Assembly: GCA_018335795.1 (NCBI GenBank)
Contig: JAGXRP010000057.1
Span: 35,771 to 99,770 of the forward strand
DNA from: Desulfobulbaceae bacterium
GTDB lineage: Bacteria; Bacteroidota; Ignavibacteria; Kapaibacteriales; UBA2268
Length of the DNA stretch: 64,000 nt
Direction of reading: 5' to 3'
Made by a program: the position numbers and the translations under genes. Shown here in pieces: positions 16,562 through 24,841 of this stretch. Each line of letters starts with the position of its first letter. The first letter of the stretch is position 1. The notes below the pieces were generated by a model. It did not search any database and was not told the origin of the DNA. It saw only the letters and a list, made by a program, of their open reading frames with translations.

Positions 16562-19029
16562 ACAAATTTCCACTTCTTTGGTCGTAAAACAAAACTTGTT
16601 AAGCTGTCAATCCGCCCTAATATGCAGTAAACATCTTCACTCCCCGAAGCGGCTAATAGGGGGGAGTGTGAAAGGTTCGACCCAACGGCATTTGTTCTCA
16701 AGAATAGATTTTCAGAAACGTGACCTGTGAAGTCATAAACTCCCGGCATATTAACACGCCCTCCTGTTTGCACCATGATAGTGTCGCCACTTATACCACT
16801 TGCTAATGCAATACCTAAATCCGCTCCGGGATATGATGAGTTTGCCTCTGCTTTGGCAATTGTGTTATCACTAAGTATCATCACGGCTTCACCAATTGCA
16901 ATTTCTGATGGTGGCGTAGTATTAACAATAACGTAACCACCTTTTCCTGTATCGGTATTAGTAACGCTTTCATTGCCGTTCACCACTTCCGGCAAAGGAA
17001 TTGGAATAAGGTCAGGTATTGTTTCAGGATAGCCAAAAGCGTAAGCACTTTTATCAACCAGCTTAATAGTAGTTTCAGGTTTGCTCAAATCTCGTTCAAT
17101 ACCAACTACTACGTAATCTCTATCAATATCTAAATCTGTAAAAACGTCGTCCGCAAATCTTTTGACTATTTCGGAAAACTTGAATACGCTCCCCAATGTT
17201 AGTTTTTTCCAACTTGCTCCCGCCGCACCTTCAACATCATTGAACCCGTTCCAATATGGAACTTTGATATTTAGGGCTGTTTCATAATACTGCTGTCCCG
17301 TTTTATATATCTCATTAATATAATCAGCAAGTTTATAAAAAACCTTATCCTCGCCGTTTATAGTTGCTATGATTGCATGAGCTGTTCTTGTAATATGTTC
17401 GTACTGCTCAGGAATTGTTTCCTCGATTCGTGTTGTTTGCACGTATATCCCTGTATGCAGTTGCACGGAGCCGGGAGATGTTCCGTTTGCGTAAATACCC
17501 TCAAAATTTCCCTCATACTCCCACGCGTGCATCGCACCTGTGGGGTTAGCCACTACATTGATAGGGACTGAGTGTATTGATACTTCGTCAGTTCGCCCGG
17601 ATAACCGCATTAGCTCCTGTAACGTTGGCGATATTGATAACATAAGTTTTTTACTATCGATATTCTTTTGCTCTTTAAGTTCCTCGAGTAGGTTAATTTT
17701 CTTTTGATATTTAGATACGTAATATGAACTTAATCCACCCATCCGTTTTATATCAGCGCCCTCATCTAATTCATTTGATGCTAAGGCATAAAAGTTTGTA
17801 CCACCATCAGCATCTCGATTGCTACTGCTATCAAAACTGCTTTCATCAACATCAACTAAATAAGTGTAACCGCTATTTACTATGCTCTCTCTGGGAATGA
17901 ACTCTATTGATATTTCATCAAACGCACTATATCCAAGTACTAAAAAGCACCCTAAATCACGAGCTAAAGTAAATAACAATTCGGACATTGTTTTGAGTTT
18001 TGTCATGAACGCCATGTCCATTGTGTCAATATTGTATTGCAATAAATCCACTATGCCGTCTTCGCCAACAACGTATTTGTCGTTTATCAATCGGCTGTCT
18101 ATCATCGTTTGACTAACAAACAAAGGGCTTGTTGTGTTTGTTTTTGCGTCTGACAATTTTAATCGAATTCTGCGTGGGTATGGTAGCCATTTATCCGAGC
18201 GGAACATCCCTATATGGTCATATTCCTTCGCTGTTTCAAACTCAGATACATAACTCGGCAAAACGTCAATCCCTAAATCACTTTCGGCAAGAGCAAAAGA
18301 TATTGATATTCCATATTTTTCTTGTAATAAAGTACTGCTTAATGCCAGCATCTTGTCGAGGTATGTCTTGAGGTTGAGCAGAGGGGTGTAATGTATGTAA
18401 CGCTGACTTGCTCCCCATTCCACGTATGCCACACGGTGCAAGGCTACGGATTTGAACCACGTATCAAAATGAGTTGCTTCAAACATTCTTTCCCTAAGAT
18501 TGCTTATTCTCACGCTCTCCAAATCATACACATCATCATTGATTTTGCTTTCATCAAGCATCGAAACGTCGAATGACAATGCTGATAATTTATAGCTTCG
18601 TTCCGGTCTTATATTAGGGCTAAAATTTGCTCCACGCCAAGCAATATCTTCACCTGAAATTTTGGTGTTCAACTTACCCACGAATAGCATATTTTCAGCA
18701 ATCGGTTCTTCGCCAAAGAATAAAGCACAATACCTTACCGAATTAACATTTGTAGCATCTAAACAGAAATACATTGCTTTTTTATCTGTTTCCGATTTGC
18801 AACTAAGCGAATTGATTTCGAATGTTAGTTCATCAATGCCGAATTTCCCATCTTCAAGCTCCAAATCTTGCTTATGCTTTTCAAAGTCATAAATATCAGT
18901 ATAGATAGTACCAATCGGTGCTAATTCATTTGTTAAGAACAATTCGCTATAAACATTCGAGACGGCAAAACGTATTGCTTGCCGTCCGAAGTTATGTTCA
19001 TTAACGCTATATTCTTGAATTATTAGCAT
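16558..19029 (-). CDS. Large tail tip/hub-like structural protein with C-terminal decoration-like domain
   Basis: About 823 aa from ATG 19029 (TAATG overlap with the previous stop). The N-terminal two thirds (RQAIRFAVSNVYSELFLTNE, TLLQEKYGISISFALAESDLG, LLFTLARDLGCFLVLGYSAF) look like a tail hub/baseplate protein, a call based on size and place. The C-terminal ~130 residues are different: EIAIGEAVMILSDNTIAKAEAN, GADLGIALASGISGDTIMVQ, GGRVNMPGVYDFTG resemble the small beta-barrel of DUF2190-type capsid cement proteins. That domain may present the tip to the host surface. Confidence 0.6.
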   Translation of the reverse strand: MLIIQEYSVNEHNFGRQAIRFAVSNVYSELFLTNELAPIGTIYTDIYDFEKHKQDLELEDGKFGIDELTFEINSLSCKSETDKKAMYFCLDATNVNSVRYCALFFGEEPIAENMLFVGKLNTKISGEDIAWRGANFSPNIRPERSYKLSALSFDVSMLDESKINDDVYDLESVRISNLRERMFEATHFDTWFKSVALHRVAYVEWGASQRYIHYTPLLNLKTYLDKMLALSSTLLQEKYGISISFALAESDLGIDVLPSYVSEFETAKEYDHIGMFRSDKWLPYPRRIRLKLSDAKTNTTSPLFVSQTMIDSRLINDKYVVGEDGIVDLLQYNIDTMDMAFMTKLKTMSELLFTLARDLGCFLVLGYSAFDEISIEFIPRESIVNSGYTYLVDVDESSFDSSSNRDADGGTNFYALASNELDEGADIKRMGGLSSYYVSKYQKKINLLEELKEQKNIDSKKLMLSISPTLQELMRLSGRTDEVSIHSVPINVVANPTGAMHAWEYEGNFEGIYANGTSPGSVQLHTGIYVQTTRIEETIPEQYEHITRTAHAIIATINGEDKVFYKLADYINEIYKTGQQYYETALNIKVPYWNGFNDVEGAAGASWKKLTLGSVFKFSEIVKRFADDVFTDLDIDRDYVVVGIERDLSKPETTIKLVDKSAYAFGYPETIPDLIPIPLPEVVNGNESVTNTDTGKGGYVIVNTTPPSEIAIGEAVMILSDNTIAKAEANSSYPGADLGIALASGISGDTIMVQTGGRVNMPGVYDFTGHVSENLFLRTNAVGSNLSHSPLLAASGSEDVYCILGRIDSLTSFVLRPKKWKFV

Positions 19030-19751
19030 TAAGCGTAGGAATAAGTTAAGTCTGGAGATAGTACAATATCGCCTGCTAACAACAATGCTTCTTCCGGTGC
19101 AGTTATTACAGGAGATGCGATATTTGTTGCTTTGCCTTTCCATGCTATGTTTGCAAATGTGATTGCTTCTAAAGCTCCTGCTGCAATTGCATCAGCGCCA
19201 ACAGGGTTTTTATAAGACACAAATTCGAGTTGAATTGATGAAGCATTCGCTCCTGATGTAAAGTCAATATCGGAGTTTAGCTTGCATAACATCCTCGCCC
19301 AACCGTCAACCTTCGGTGTTCCTGTTGATTTGCCATGATGGGTGAAGCCTGTGGCAATAGAGATTAAAAGCAATGATTCCATATTGTCTTTCGCATTCTT
19401 TAGCCATGCTGTAAAGCTGTTAATTGAAGTTGGTAATGGTGCTTCATTGTTGGTAAATACGATTTTACCTTTGCCGGTTGCATCACTTGATTCTTCGGCA
19501 GGCGTAATATCGGTTTCATCCTCGCCCGATAAAACGAGACTTTCGGCTTTAAATCTGAATAATGCTCCGTCACCTCTTTGAATGTCCAGATTGTTTGATG
19601 ATTGTGCCGCCGCATCTGCTTTTGGCATTACTATTTGAACGTTTTGCAAGTTGTCAAAAGTCCATAACAAAGACGGTACACCTTCTGTAAGTTTGTGAAT
19701 GTAGCAGAATGGTGCGCCACTTATGATAATTCTCTTATCCGTTGTTGTCAT
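19029..19751 (-). CDS. Phage structural protein, candidate tail tube
   Basis: 240 aa. DKRIIISGAPFCYIHKL, ALFRFKAESLVLSGEDETDITP and SFTAWLKNAKDNMESLLLISIATGF suggest a beta-sandwich structural protein. Length and place fit a major tail protein, though tube genes more often sit directly before the chaperones. AAGGAG lies before the ATG (a strong site suited to abundant expression). The next gene starts inside its stop codon. Confidence 0.5.
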   Translation of the reverse strand: MTTTDKRIIISGAPFCYIHKLTEGVPSLLWTFDNLQNVQIVMPKADAAAQSSNNLDIQRGDGALFRFKAESLVLSGEDETDITPAEESSDATGKGKIVFTNNEAPLPTSINSFTAWLKNAKDNMESLLLISIATGFTHHGKSTGTPKVDGWARMLCKLNSDIDFTSGANASSIQLEFVSYKNPVGADAIAAGALEAITFANIAWKGKATNIASPVITAPEEALLLAGDIVLSPDLTYSYA

Positions 19752-19808
19752 GTTGAAATTCTCCTTAGAAATAATTAATAATAAATGCCTTATTTATATT
19801 GAAATGCT

Positions 19809-20816
19809 TTAATATATTCGCTTTAAAATGATGCGAGTTGTTGCCTTTACTTCTGCGTTCCCCACAAGGGAAGTCACTTTGTGCTGTAATTTAATTGTGC
19901 TTGTAACTGAACCGCCGTATAGAATGCCAAAATATATTTTTGGTATTGGAGGGTCTTCGTCATCTAAACCCGCAAATACAACTTCATTAAGTAAATTCAC
20001 ATTGTATTTGAGCTTGTTTTCAGAGCCGTTGTATGGCATGTAGAAATTCCGAGTGTTTGTCCCATACATCTCAGTAATTGCTTCGCTTGGCGTGAACTTG
20101 AATGTATATTCCATTCCATTCGCTAAAGGACCCGCTTCAGGGAACATATAAAACTCAAAACTGTATAGCTCCAATGCCCCAACATCAAACACTATATTAT
20201 TGTCGTCATGCCATATGCCGTCGTTCGGGACTATTTGGTCATTCGGCTTAAAATGATACTTGTTATCCGATAAGCCAACCCAACGCCAACCCTGCCAAAA
20301 GTAAAAACCACTCCCGAGCCTAACAATTCGACCTGCATCAGCCATTGTTAAGCCTGTCGGCAATGTTTCAACAGCTTCCAAAAGTGCGTTATGAAGTTGC
20401 ATATTGTTTACATTGAACTTGTCGCCACTAAACAGTATCTCACTTTCGGATTGTGGTTCAGCAAGATTTCTGCTTTTCAATTCTATACCACAACTTTCAA
20501 TACCTTCCGCCGGGCGTTGTGCATCTGCACGAATGCTTACTTGGCTTAAACTTGTTTCTAAATTCTCGTCAAGTTGGGTGTTAAGTTGCACAGTAGCATT
20601 TAAGTGCTTACCTGTGTCATCCATATCAGTAGCAATATTTGTTTCTTTGTATGTCTCAGCTATTGTTACCGTAATAGCGCTTGTTGCCTCTAATTCATTA
20701 CCTGAATTGTACCGCAATGTTTGCCCGTTCGTTCCTGATGGTGTGCCTGTTTCAGGGTCAAGGAACAACGGTTCGCCTGTTTCCGGGTCAACAGCTTGTA
20801 TTTTTAGTACACTCAT
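19809..20816 (-). CDS. Tail fibre / receptor-binding candidate
   Basis: 335 aa. Starts with MSVLKIQAVDPETGEPLFLD, a run typical of fibre N-termini, followed by a region about residue 165 (TMADAGRIVRLGSGFYFWQGWRWVG) and a beta-rich C-terminus ending KATTRIILKRIY. It is ATGA-coupled to the paralogous pair upstream. I infer a host-recognition protein from position among fibre genes. Confidence 0.55.
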   Translation of the reverse strand: MSVLKIQAVDPETGEPLFLDPETGTPSGTNGQTLRYNSGNELEATSAITVTIAETYKETNIATDMDDTGKHLNATVQLNTQLDENLETSLSQVSIRADAQRPAEGIESCGIELKSRNLAEPQSESEILFSGDKFNVNNMQLHNALLEAVETLPTGLTMADAGRIVRLGSGFYFWQGWRWVGLSDNKYHFKPNDQIVPNDGIWHDDNNIVFDVGALELYSFEFYMFPEAGPLANGMEYTFKFTPSEAITEMYGTNTRNFYMPYNGSENKLKYNVNLLNEVVFAGLDDEDPPIPKIYFGILYGGSVTSTIKLQHKVTSLVGNAEVKATTRIILKRIY

Positions 20817-21244
20817 ATTCTATCGTAATGATGATTTAACAAAACGTTATCAATTTCTTGTATAGTGTTAGCTTTTTCAATCAATGTTTTCAAACGGTGG
20901 AATTCCTGTCTATACCTGTCAATTCGCTTAGTAATATACAAGCAACGTTCGGGAGTGTAAAGTCCAAGAGCCGCATTGATTTGTTGATGTATTGGAATCT
21001 TGCACAGTTCAAAACTCATTTGCGAGGCTCTGTTTATTGCAAATTTCCGTTTGTCCGAAATCTTTAAGTTGTCTGACATTTCATTCCATAAAGAGTTGCA
21101 CTCTTCAAAGGTTGGGTAATGCTTAATACCTAAGTCCTGACACACTTCTTCAAAATCTGCATAATTTAAAGTTGGAATATCCGAAGGCAATTCGCTCTCC
21201 GGATTATCTATTTTCCATTGTTCTATTACAAGTTTTAAGTTCAT
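20813..21244 (-). CDS. Fibre-module protein, copy 2 of a tandem paralogous pair
   Basis: 143 aa, helical. Shares YPTFEECNSLWNEMSD, the MSFELC.IPI..QINAALGLY segment and a REFHRLKTLIEKANTIQEID tail with the neighbour at 21247-21684. Not recognised. Its place immediately before a fibre gene suggests a fibre assembly chaperone or a fibre subunit, which is inference only. Confidence 0.6.
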   Translation of the reverse strand: MNLKLVIEQWKIDNPESELPSDIPTLNYADFEEVCQDLGIKHYPTFEECNSLWNEMSDNLKISDKRKFAINRASQMSFELCKIPIHQQINAALGLYTPERCLYITKRIDRYRQEFHRLKTLIEKANTIQEIDNVLLNHHYDRI

Positions 21245-21246
21245 GA

Positions 21247-21684
21247 TTAATTGATTTCCGAATATTTATTAGTCGCTACAATCTCATTTACTTCTTCAAT
21301 TGTTTTGGCTGATGAAATTGCTTCTTTCAATCTGTAGAATTCTTCTCTGAACTCATTGCATACACGAGTGATGTTGTAGGTTTCCTCAGCAAAGTAAAGC
21401 CCAATCGAAGCATTCATCAATTTATAATCAGGATAAATCCTCTGCCTTAGCTCAAAACTCATTTCTGAAACTTTGGCAATGCACGTTTCTTTGTATTGCT
21501 CTAAGTTCCAAACATCTGACATTTCATTCCATAGCGAGTTGCACTCTTCAAAAGATGGATAACCCACCCAACCGACTTCATTAGCGGTCTCTTCCATGGT
21601 TGCATAATTACGAAAGCGTACGCCCTCAGGAATTGCTTTCCCTGTGCGTTTTGACCATTCTACTATTACTTGATTTAAGTTCAT
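21247..21684 (-). CDS. Fibre-module protein, copy 1 of a tandem paralogous pair
   Basis: 145 aa; YPSFEECNSLWNEMSD, MSFELRQRIYPDYKLMNASIGLY and REEFYRLKEAISSAKTIEEV align with the next gene along the full length. The DNA is also partly conserved around the ECNSLW codons. A tandem gene duplication followed by divergence, directly between two fibre genes. Confidence 0.6.
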   Translation of the reverse strand: MNLNQVIVEWSKRTGKAIPEGVRFRNYATMEETANEVGWVGYPSFEECNSLWNEMSDVWNLEQYKETCIAKVSEMSFELRQRIYPDYKLMNASIGLYFAEETYNITRVCNEFREEFYRLKEAISSAKTIEEVNEIVATNKYSEIN

Positions 21685-21689
21685 TTTCT

Positions 21690-22694
21690 TTATGAGTTTA
21701 GTTTGTAAGCAATTGCATCAAGAATACGATAATAAGTGTTTGCGTGAGCTGCCGACCATTGAATTGCCAATTTTATAATTATGCTTGCCGTAAAATCTAT
21801 CGTTGTAAAACGGCTGCTATTACGTGAGTTAGTATCGGTTGTTTGATAATCTGAATTAATTCGGTCGTAAGAAAACGCTACAGCCCCGACTATCCCCGGA
21901 GTTGCGTAATTACCTTGCGCCACCATAACAGTTCCTGCTCTTGTAAATTTTATTTCGCGGGTGGTATTGCCCTCCCCGGACGTGCTATTTACGCCGCCGA
22001 AATCGTGTATCACCAAATTGCCTTGGACATAAGCCTTTGAATTGAGTGTCCTTGTAGCACCAGCGAATTGCTTTGTCCTTGTATTGAAATTTATTGTTAT
22101 CGTCTCCCCATTTTTCCACGTATTCGCGGGCACGGTGAAAGAAATAACATCAATTTCGCTCGCTGTATTCTCAGCGTCAGCCGTCGTGACAGAATAAACA
22201 GTAATACCCGCGCCACCTGCGGGAGTTCCCCACTTCATACCCGTGCTCTGTGCCGAGTCAGCCATCAAAACGGTATCATTTGCACCTACACCTAATTTGG
22301 TAAGAACTGAAGATGAACTTGCGGCTAATATGTCGCCTTTTGTGTACGATGTTTGATTTGTACCGCCTTTTGCAACCGTAATTGTTGGCACGCGTGCAAT
22401 GTCGAGCGTGCCCGACGTTATTTCACTCGCAGCGTGGTTATGACTTTGAGCCGCTACGCTAACACCGATGTCGGCGTCTTTTAATATCGTTGCGTCTGCG
22501 GGTTCGTAAACGCCGCTATGATTGTGGTCAGATATAGCATACAAGACATAAGAGCTTACAGTTTTGCCAACTGCAATTTTTTCAATATCAGTAACAAAAT
22601 AAGGCTCACCAATTTTTAAATTGTTGGCAGATGCCTGAGTGTTTAAATTCGCAAGTGTAGTTCGCAAGAAACGTATAGTTTGCTCTCTCGCCAT
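21690..22694 (-). CDS. Phage tail fibre protein
   Basis: 334 aa. N-terminus REQTIRFLRTTLANLNTQAS, then GEPYFVTDIEKIAVG and the fibre motif DHNHSGVYEPAD, a second SHNHAASEITSGTLDIARVP repeat and VAKGGTNQTSYTKGDIL, wording common in tail fibres. The C-terminal ~170 residues are a separate predicted beta domain (TVPANTWKNGETITINFNTR) and may be the receptor-binding head. Confidence 0.82.
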   Translation of the reverse strand: MAREQTIRFLRTTLANLNTQASANNLKIGEPYFVTDIEKIAVGKTVSSYVLYAISDHNHSGVYEPADATILKDADIGVSVAAQSHNHAASEITSGTLDIARVPTITVAKGGTNQTSYTKGDILAASSSSVLTKLGVGANDTVLMADSAQSTGMKWGTPAGGAGITVYSVTTADAENTASEIDVISFTVPANTWKNGETITINFNTRTKQFAGATRTLNSKAYVQGNLVIHDFGGVNSTSGEGNTTREIKFTRAGTVMVAQGNYATPGIVGAVAFSYDRINSDYQTTDTNSRNSSRFTTIDFTASIIIKLAIQWSAAHANTYYRILDAIAYKLNS

Positions 22695-22697
22695 AAT

Positions 22698-23156
22698 TTA
22701 GAATGTCCCGCCGTTTATTACATCTGCCTCAATCGTTACGAATCCATTTCCTGCATCTTTTGTCCATTTCAAACTACTCCCCATGCGAACAACGCCGTCC
22801 GAGCCGTCAGTTCCATAGAGGTACCCTGCTGTTCCGCCCGATACAACAGCTACTTTTTCATCCGCCGATTCTTCGGGAATATTAAAAGCTGCTTTAAGAG
22901 CCGACAAGGTCATCTTTTTTTCTTTTTGCCCAGTACCGTCAGCATCATGGATTATCACAAAGTCGGTATCTAAATTTAATGATGCAAGTGTGACCAAGTC
23001 CTCGATAGCGGGAACAATTACTATCTTTGTAGTTGGGTCAACTGCGACGTGCAGTGTACCTCTATCAGTAGTAACGTGTGCTTCGCCTGCTAACATCCCG
23101 GAGTTTGGCAAATTAGCTTTGACACCTGCTTTTAGTTGAATCCGTTGAATACTCAT
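22698..23156 (-). CDS. Tail fibre / baseplate protein
   Basis: 152 aa. RIQLKAGVKANLPNSGMLAGE is the common start of fibre and hyaluronidase-like tail proteins (RAGTKANLP-type), followed by HVTTDRGTLHVAVDP. The C-terminal GTAGYLYGTDGSDGVVRMG is strand-rich and ends INGGTF; the next upstream gene ends FGGTF. It starts directly at the preceding stop. Confidence 0.7.
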   Translation of the reverse strand: MSIQRIQLKAGVKANLPNSGMLAGEAHVTTDRGTLHVAVDPTTKIVIVPAIEDLVTLASLNLDTDFVIIHDADGTGQKEKKMTLSALKAAFNIPEESADEKVAVVSGGTAGYLYGTDGSDGVVRMGSSLKWTKDAGNGFVTIEADVINGGTF

Positions 23157-23363
23157 TTAAAATGTCCCTCCAAAAATATATGTGTTTTTATCTAATTTTA
23201 AATCTAACTTCTCATCAATAACAGCTTTAGTATAGTAGCGTTCGTCGTGATTGTGACCTGTATCGCCGATTGGATGATTAATCTCATTAACAACAAAAGT
23301 GCTGCTTTCGATAATAGTTTCATTTTCATCGGTCTGAATGTCGAATACTACGCTAACTTCCAT
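23157..23363 (-). CDS. Short tail-fibre-like protein
   Basis: 68 aa. Contains GHNHDERYYTKAVIDEKLDL, a widespread fibre motif in which the HxH histidines of a trimer can bind metal. Ends YIFGGTF. Possibly a fibre connector, or a fragment split from a longer fibre, since the same motif class occurs in the neighbouring fibre. Confidence 0.65.
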   Translation of the reverse strand: MEVSVVFDIQTDENETIIESSTFVVNEINHPIGDTGHNHDERYYTKAVIDEKLDLKLDKNTYIFGGTF

Positions 23364-23367
23364 TGCC

Positions 23368-23706
23368 TCATACTCCTAATGGTGTTAGCATTTCTCTTAA
23401 TATATGGTGACCTTGCATCTTTGGGTCTGTCACTACTCGACCCTCAGCAGTCACAATTACGAAATCATGATAGTATGTGCCTAAAGCAAGACTGTTTGTT
23501 AGCTCCGGTGTAATCTTTAGCACCGTTTCGTACAGACTTTCATGTTCGGTTTTTGAAATATGCAAAGCTGGTACGGTGTCGGTCTTAGATTTTTTCCATG
23601 TATGATGAACAGTACAATCTGTCAAATCGTAAGGAATACCATTCAATTTATATTGAAATCGTAGGTCATAATCTGCACCTTGTATGAATTCGCTTGGCAT
23701 TTTCAC
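23368..23706 (-). CDS. Baseplate upper-protein-like (BppU N-terminal type) protein
   Basis: 112 aa; GTG start at 23706 chosen because AGGAAG lies 7 nt upstream. FIQGADYDLRFQYKLNGIPYDLTDCTVH and LETVLKI..ELTNSLALGTYYHDFVI resemble the small beta-domain at the N-terminus of baseplate upper proteins that anchor fibres. Followed closely by fibre genes. Confidence 0.55.
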   Translation of the reverse strand: MKMPSEFIQGADYDLRFQYKLNGIPYDLTDCTVHHTWKKSKTDTVPALHISKTEHESLYETVLKITPELTNSLALGTYYHDFVIVTAEGRVVTDPKMQGHHILREMLTPLGV

Positions 23707-23710
23707 AACG

Positions 23711-24037
23711 TTACTTCCTATAAATATAAATTACTGTATCTTTAATCAAAACTTCTCTACGTCTTGCATACGGATTGTCGAGAGCCCAAATAATATGACC
23801 ATCTTTAAGTATTTCGTATTCAACTTCATTGGTAGAGCCGTCCATACATGGCGGTTCTGTCCAATATACCGGCTCATATCTCACAACAATGGAATCTATC
23901 GGAGCGGTGTTTCTTTGGGCTTCTAATGGCTTCCAAGTGATTGAAACATTCTCGTATATGTATTTAGCAGTATCGCAACTTGACAAACTAAGTAGTATTA
24001 CTGAGAATAACAATATTGATTTGATTAATTTATTCAT
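23711..24037 (-). CDS. Prophage lipoprotein next to the lysis genes
   Basis: 108 aa with signal peptide and lipobox LSSC (VILLSLSSCDTAKY). The mature part is 90 residues, with TEPPCMDGSTNEVEYEILKDG. It starts within the stop of the previous gene (ATGA). Position after membrane-segment genes makes an outer-membrane spanin subunit possible, but it is not proline-rich as typical Rz1 proteins are. Confidence 0.6.
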   Translation of the reverse strand: MNKLIKSILLFSVILLSLSSCDTAKYIYENVSITWKPLEAQRNTAPIDSIVVRYEPVYWTEPPCMDGSTNEVEYEILKDGHIIWALDNPYARRREVLIKDTVIYIYRK

Positions 24038-24225
24038 GACTTCCCTTTTAAAGCATCTTGGATTTGTTGGTATCTAAAACATCGTTCGTACATTTCTACA
24101 TTGAAAAACAAGAGTAGTGATTCTATTATGTCATTACGGCTACATTTAATTTCTTTAGCCGCTTTGTCAGCTTTTCGCCGTGCTTCGTCGCTAATGTTAA
24201 TAGTCACAGGTTCGCGGTTTCTCAT
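24034..24225 (-). CDS. Ribbon-helix-helix-like small protein
   Basis: 63 aa. REPVTINISDEARRKADKAAKEIKCSRNDIIESLL has the strand-helix-helix pattern of RHH DNA-binding proteins. An unusual find in the middle of a late lysis/fibre block; it could control late expression. ATGA overlaps on both sides. Confidence 0.6.
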   Translation of the reverse strand: MRNREPVTINISDEARRKADKAAKEIKCSRNDIIESLLLFFNVEMYERCFRYQQIQDALKGKS

Positions 24226-24482
24226 TGCTTCACCTTTGGTGTTTTTACTTCACATATCTGTTTTTTATTAGTGGCTTTTAAAACATTGATATAATCTTTC
24301 ATGATATATGAACTTCCATACATCCATCCTATGGCAGATACAGCTTTTACAACAATATTCCACTCCAATGGATTCCATTCAACGTTTATAAATGCGGCGA
24401 GTAGATAGATTGCAATGGTTAAAATGAGTACCCCAGTCAATCCACCAAATAAGTAGATACGTTTCTCGTTTATTTCGCTCAT
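24222..24482 (-). CDS. Two-TM membrane protein (holin-like)
   Basis: 86 aa with one clear TM (IYLFGGLTGVLILTIAIYLLAAF) and a second weaker one (VVKAVSAIGWMYGSSYIM), then a basic tail. Size and topology suit a class II holin; context (endolysin nearby) supports it. Not certain because several other small membrane proteins lie in the same block. Confidence 0.5.
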   Translation of the reverse strand: MSEINEKRIYLFGGLTGVLILTIAIYLLAAFINVEWNPLEWNIVVKAVSAIGWMYGSSYIMKDYINVLKATNKKQICEVKTPKVKQ

Positions 24483-24823
24483 TTTTGCACCTTTCTCGGA
24501 CGTCCAACTTTACGCTTTTCAGTAGCTTCATCCGCTTTGACAAACTTTCCTGTTTCATCGCGAAGGGCGTATTTGTTTTTGGGAGCGGATTCAACTTGAC
24601 CACCATCAGTAATTTTCTCAACTGTCTTTTTCAATTCCTTAGCAGTTTCAACTTGAGCATCTTCGGCAGTCTTTTTTAGCTCCTCTTGAAGTTTGTCCGT
24701 GTTTACGCCTGTCTTATCTGCAATCCATTGCAATAACATTATTCCTATAAAGCATACAACAAGCAATCCAACCAACCCAAACAATACGGTATTATTATTA
24801 AATACTTCAATTAAAAATTCCAT
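24479..24823 (-). CDS. One-TM protein with charged coiled tail and AT-hook-like end
   Basis: About 114 aa from ATG 24823 (GGAG 6 nt upstream; an ATG 12 nt earlier has none). TM TVLFGLVGLLVVCFIGIMLLQW, then a helical region (LQEELKKTAEDAQVETAKELKK), and the basic terminus KRKVGRPRKVQK with a GRPRK AT-hook-like motif. Possibly a holin/antiholin or inner-membrane spanin; unassigned. Confidence 0.5.
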   Translation of the reverse strand: MEFLIEVFNNNTVLFGLVGLLVVCFIGIMLLQWIADKTGVNTDKLQEELKKTAEDAQVETAKELKKTVEKITDGGQVESAPKNKYALRDETGKFVKADEATEKRKVGRPRKVQK

Positions 24824-24841
24824 GATAAACTCCATATATTT

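Noticed and set aside
16558-19143. Longer N-terminus of the tail hub gene starting at 19143
   Set aside because: It would overlap the previous gene by 115 nt and add a Cys/Arg-rich sequence; ATG 19029 is coupled as TAATG.
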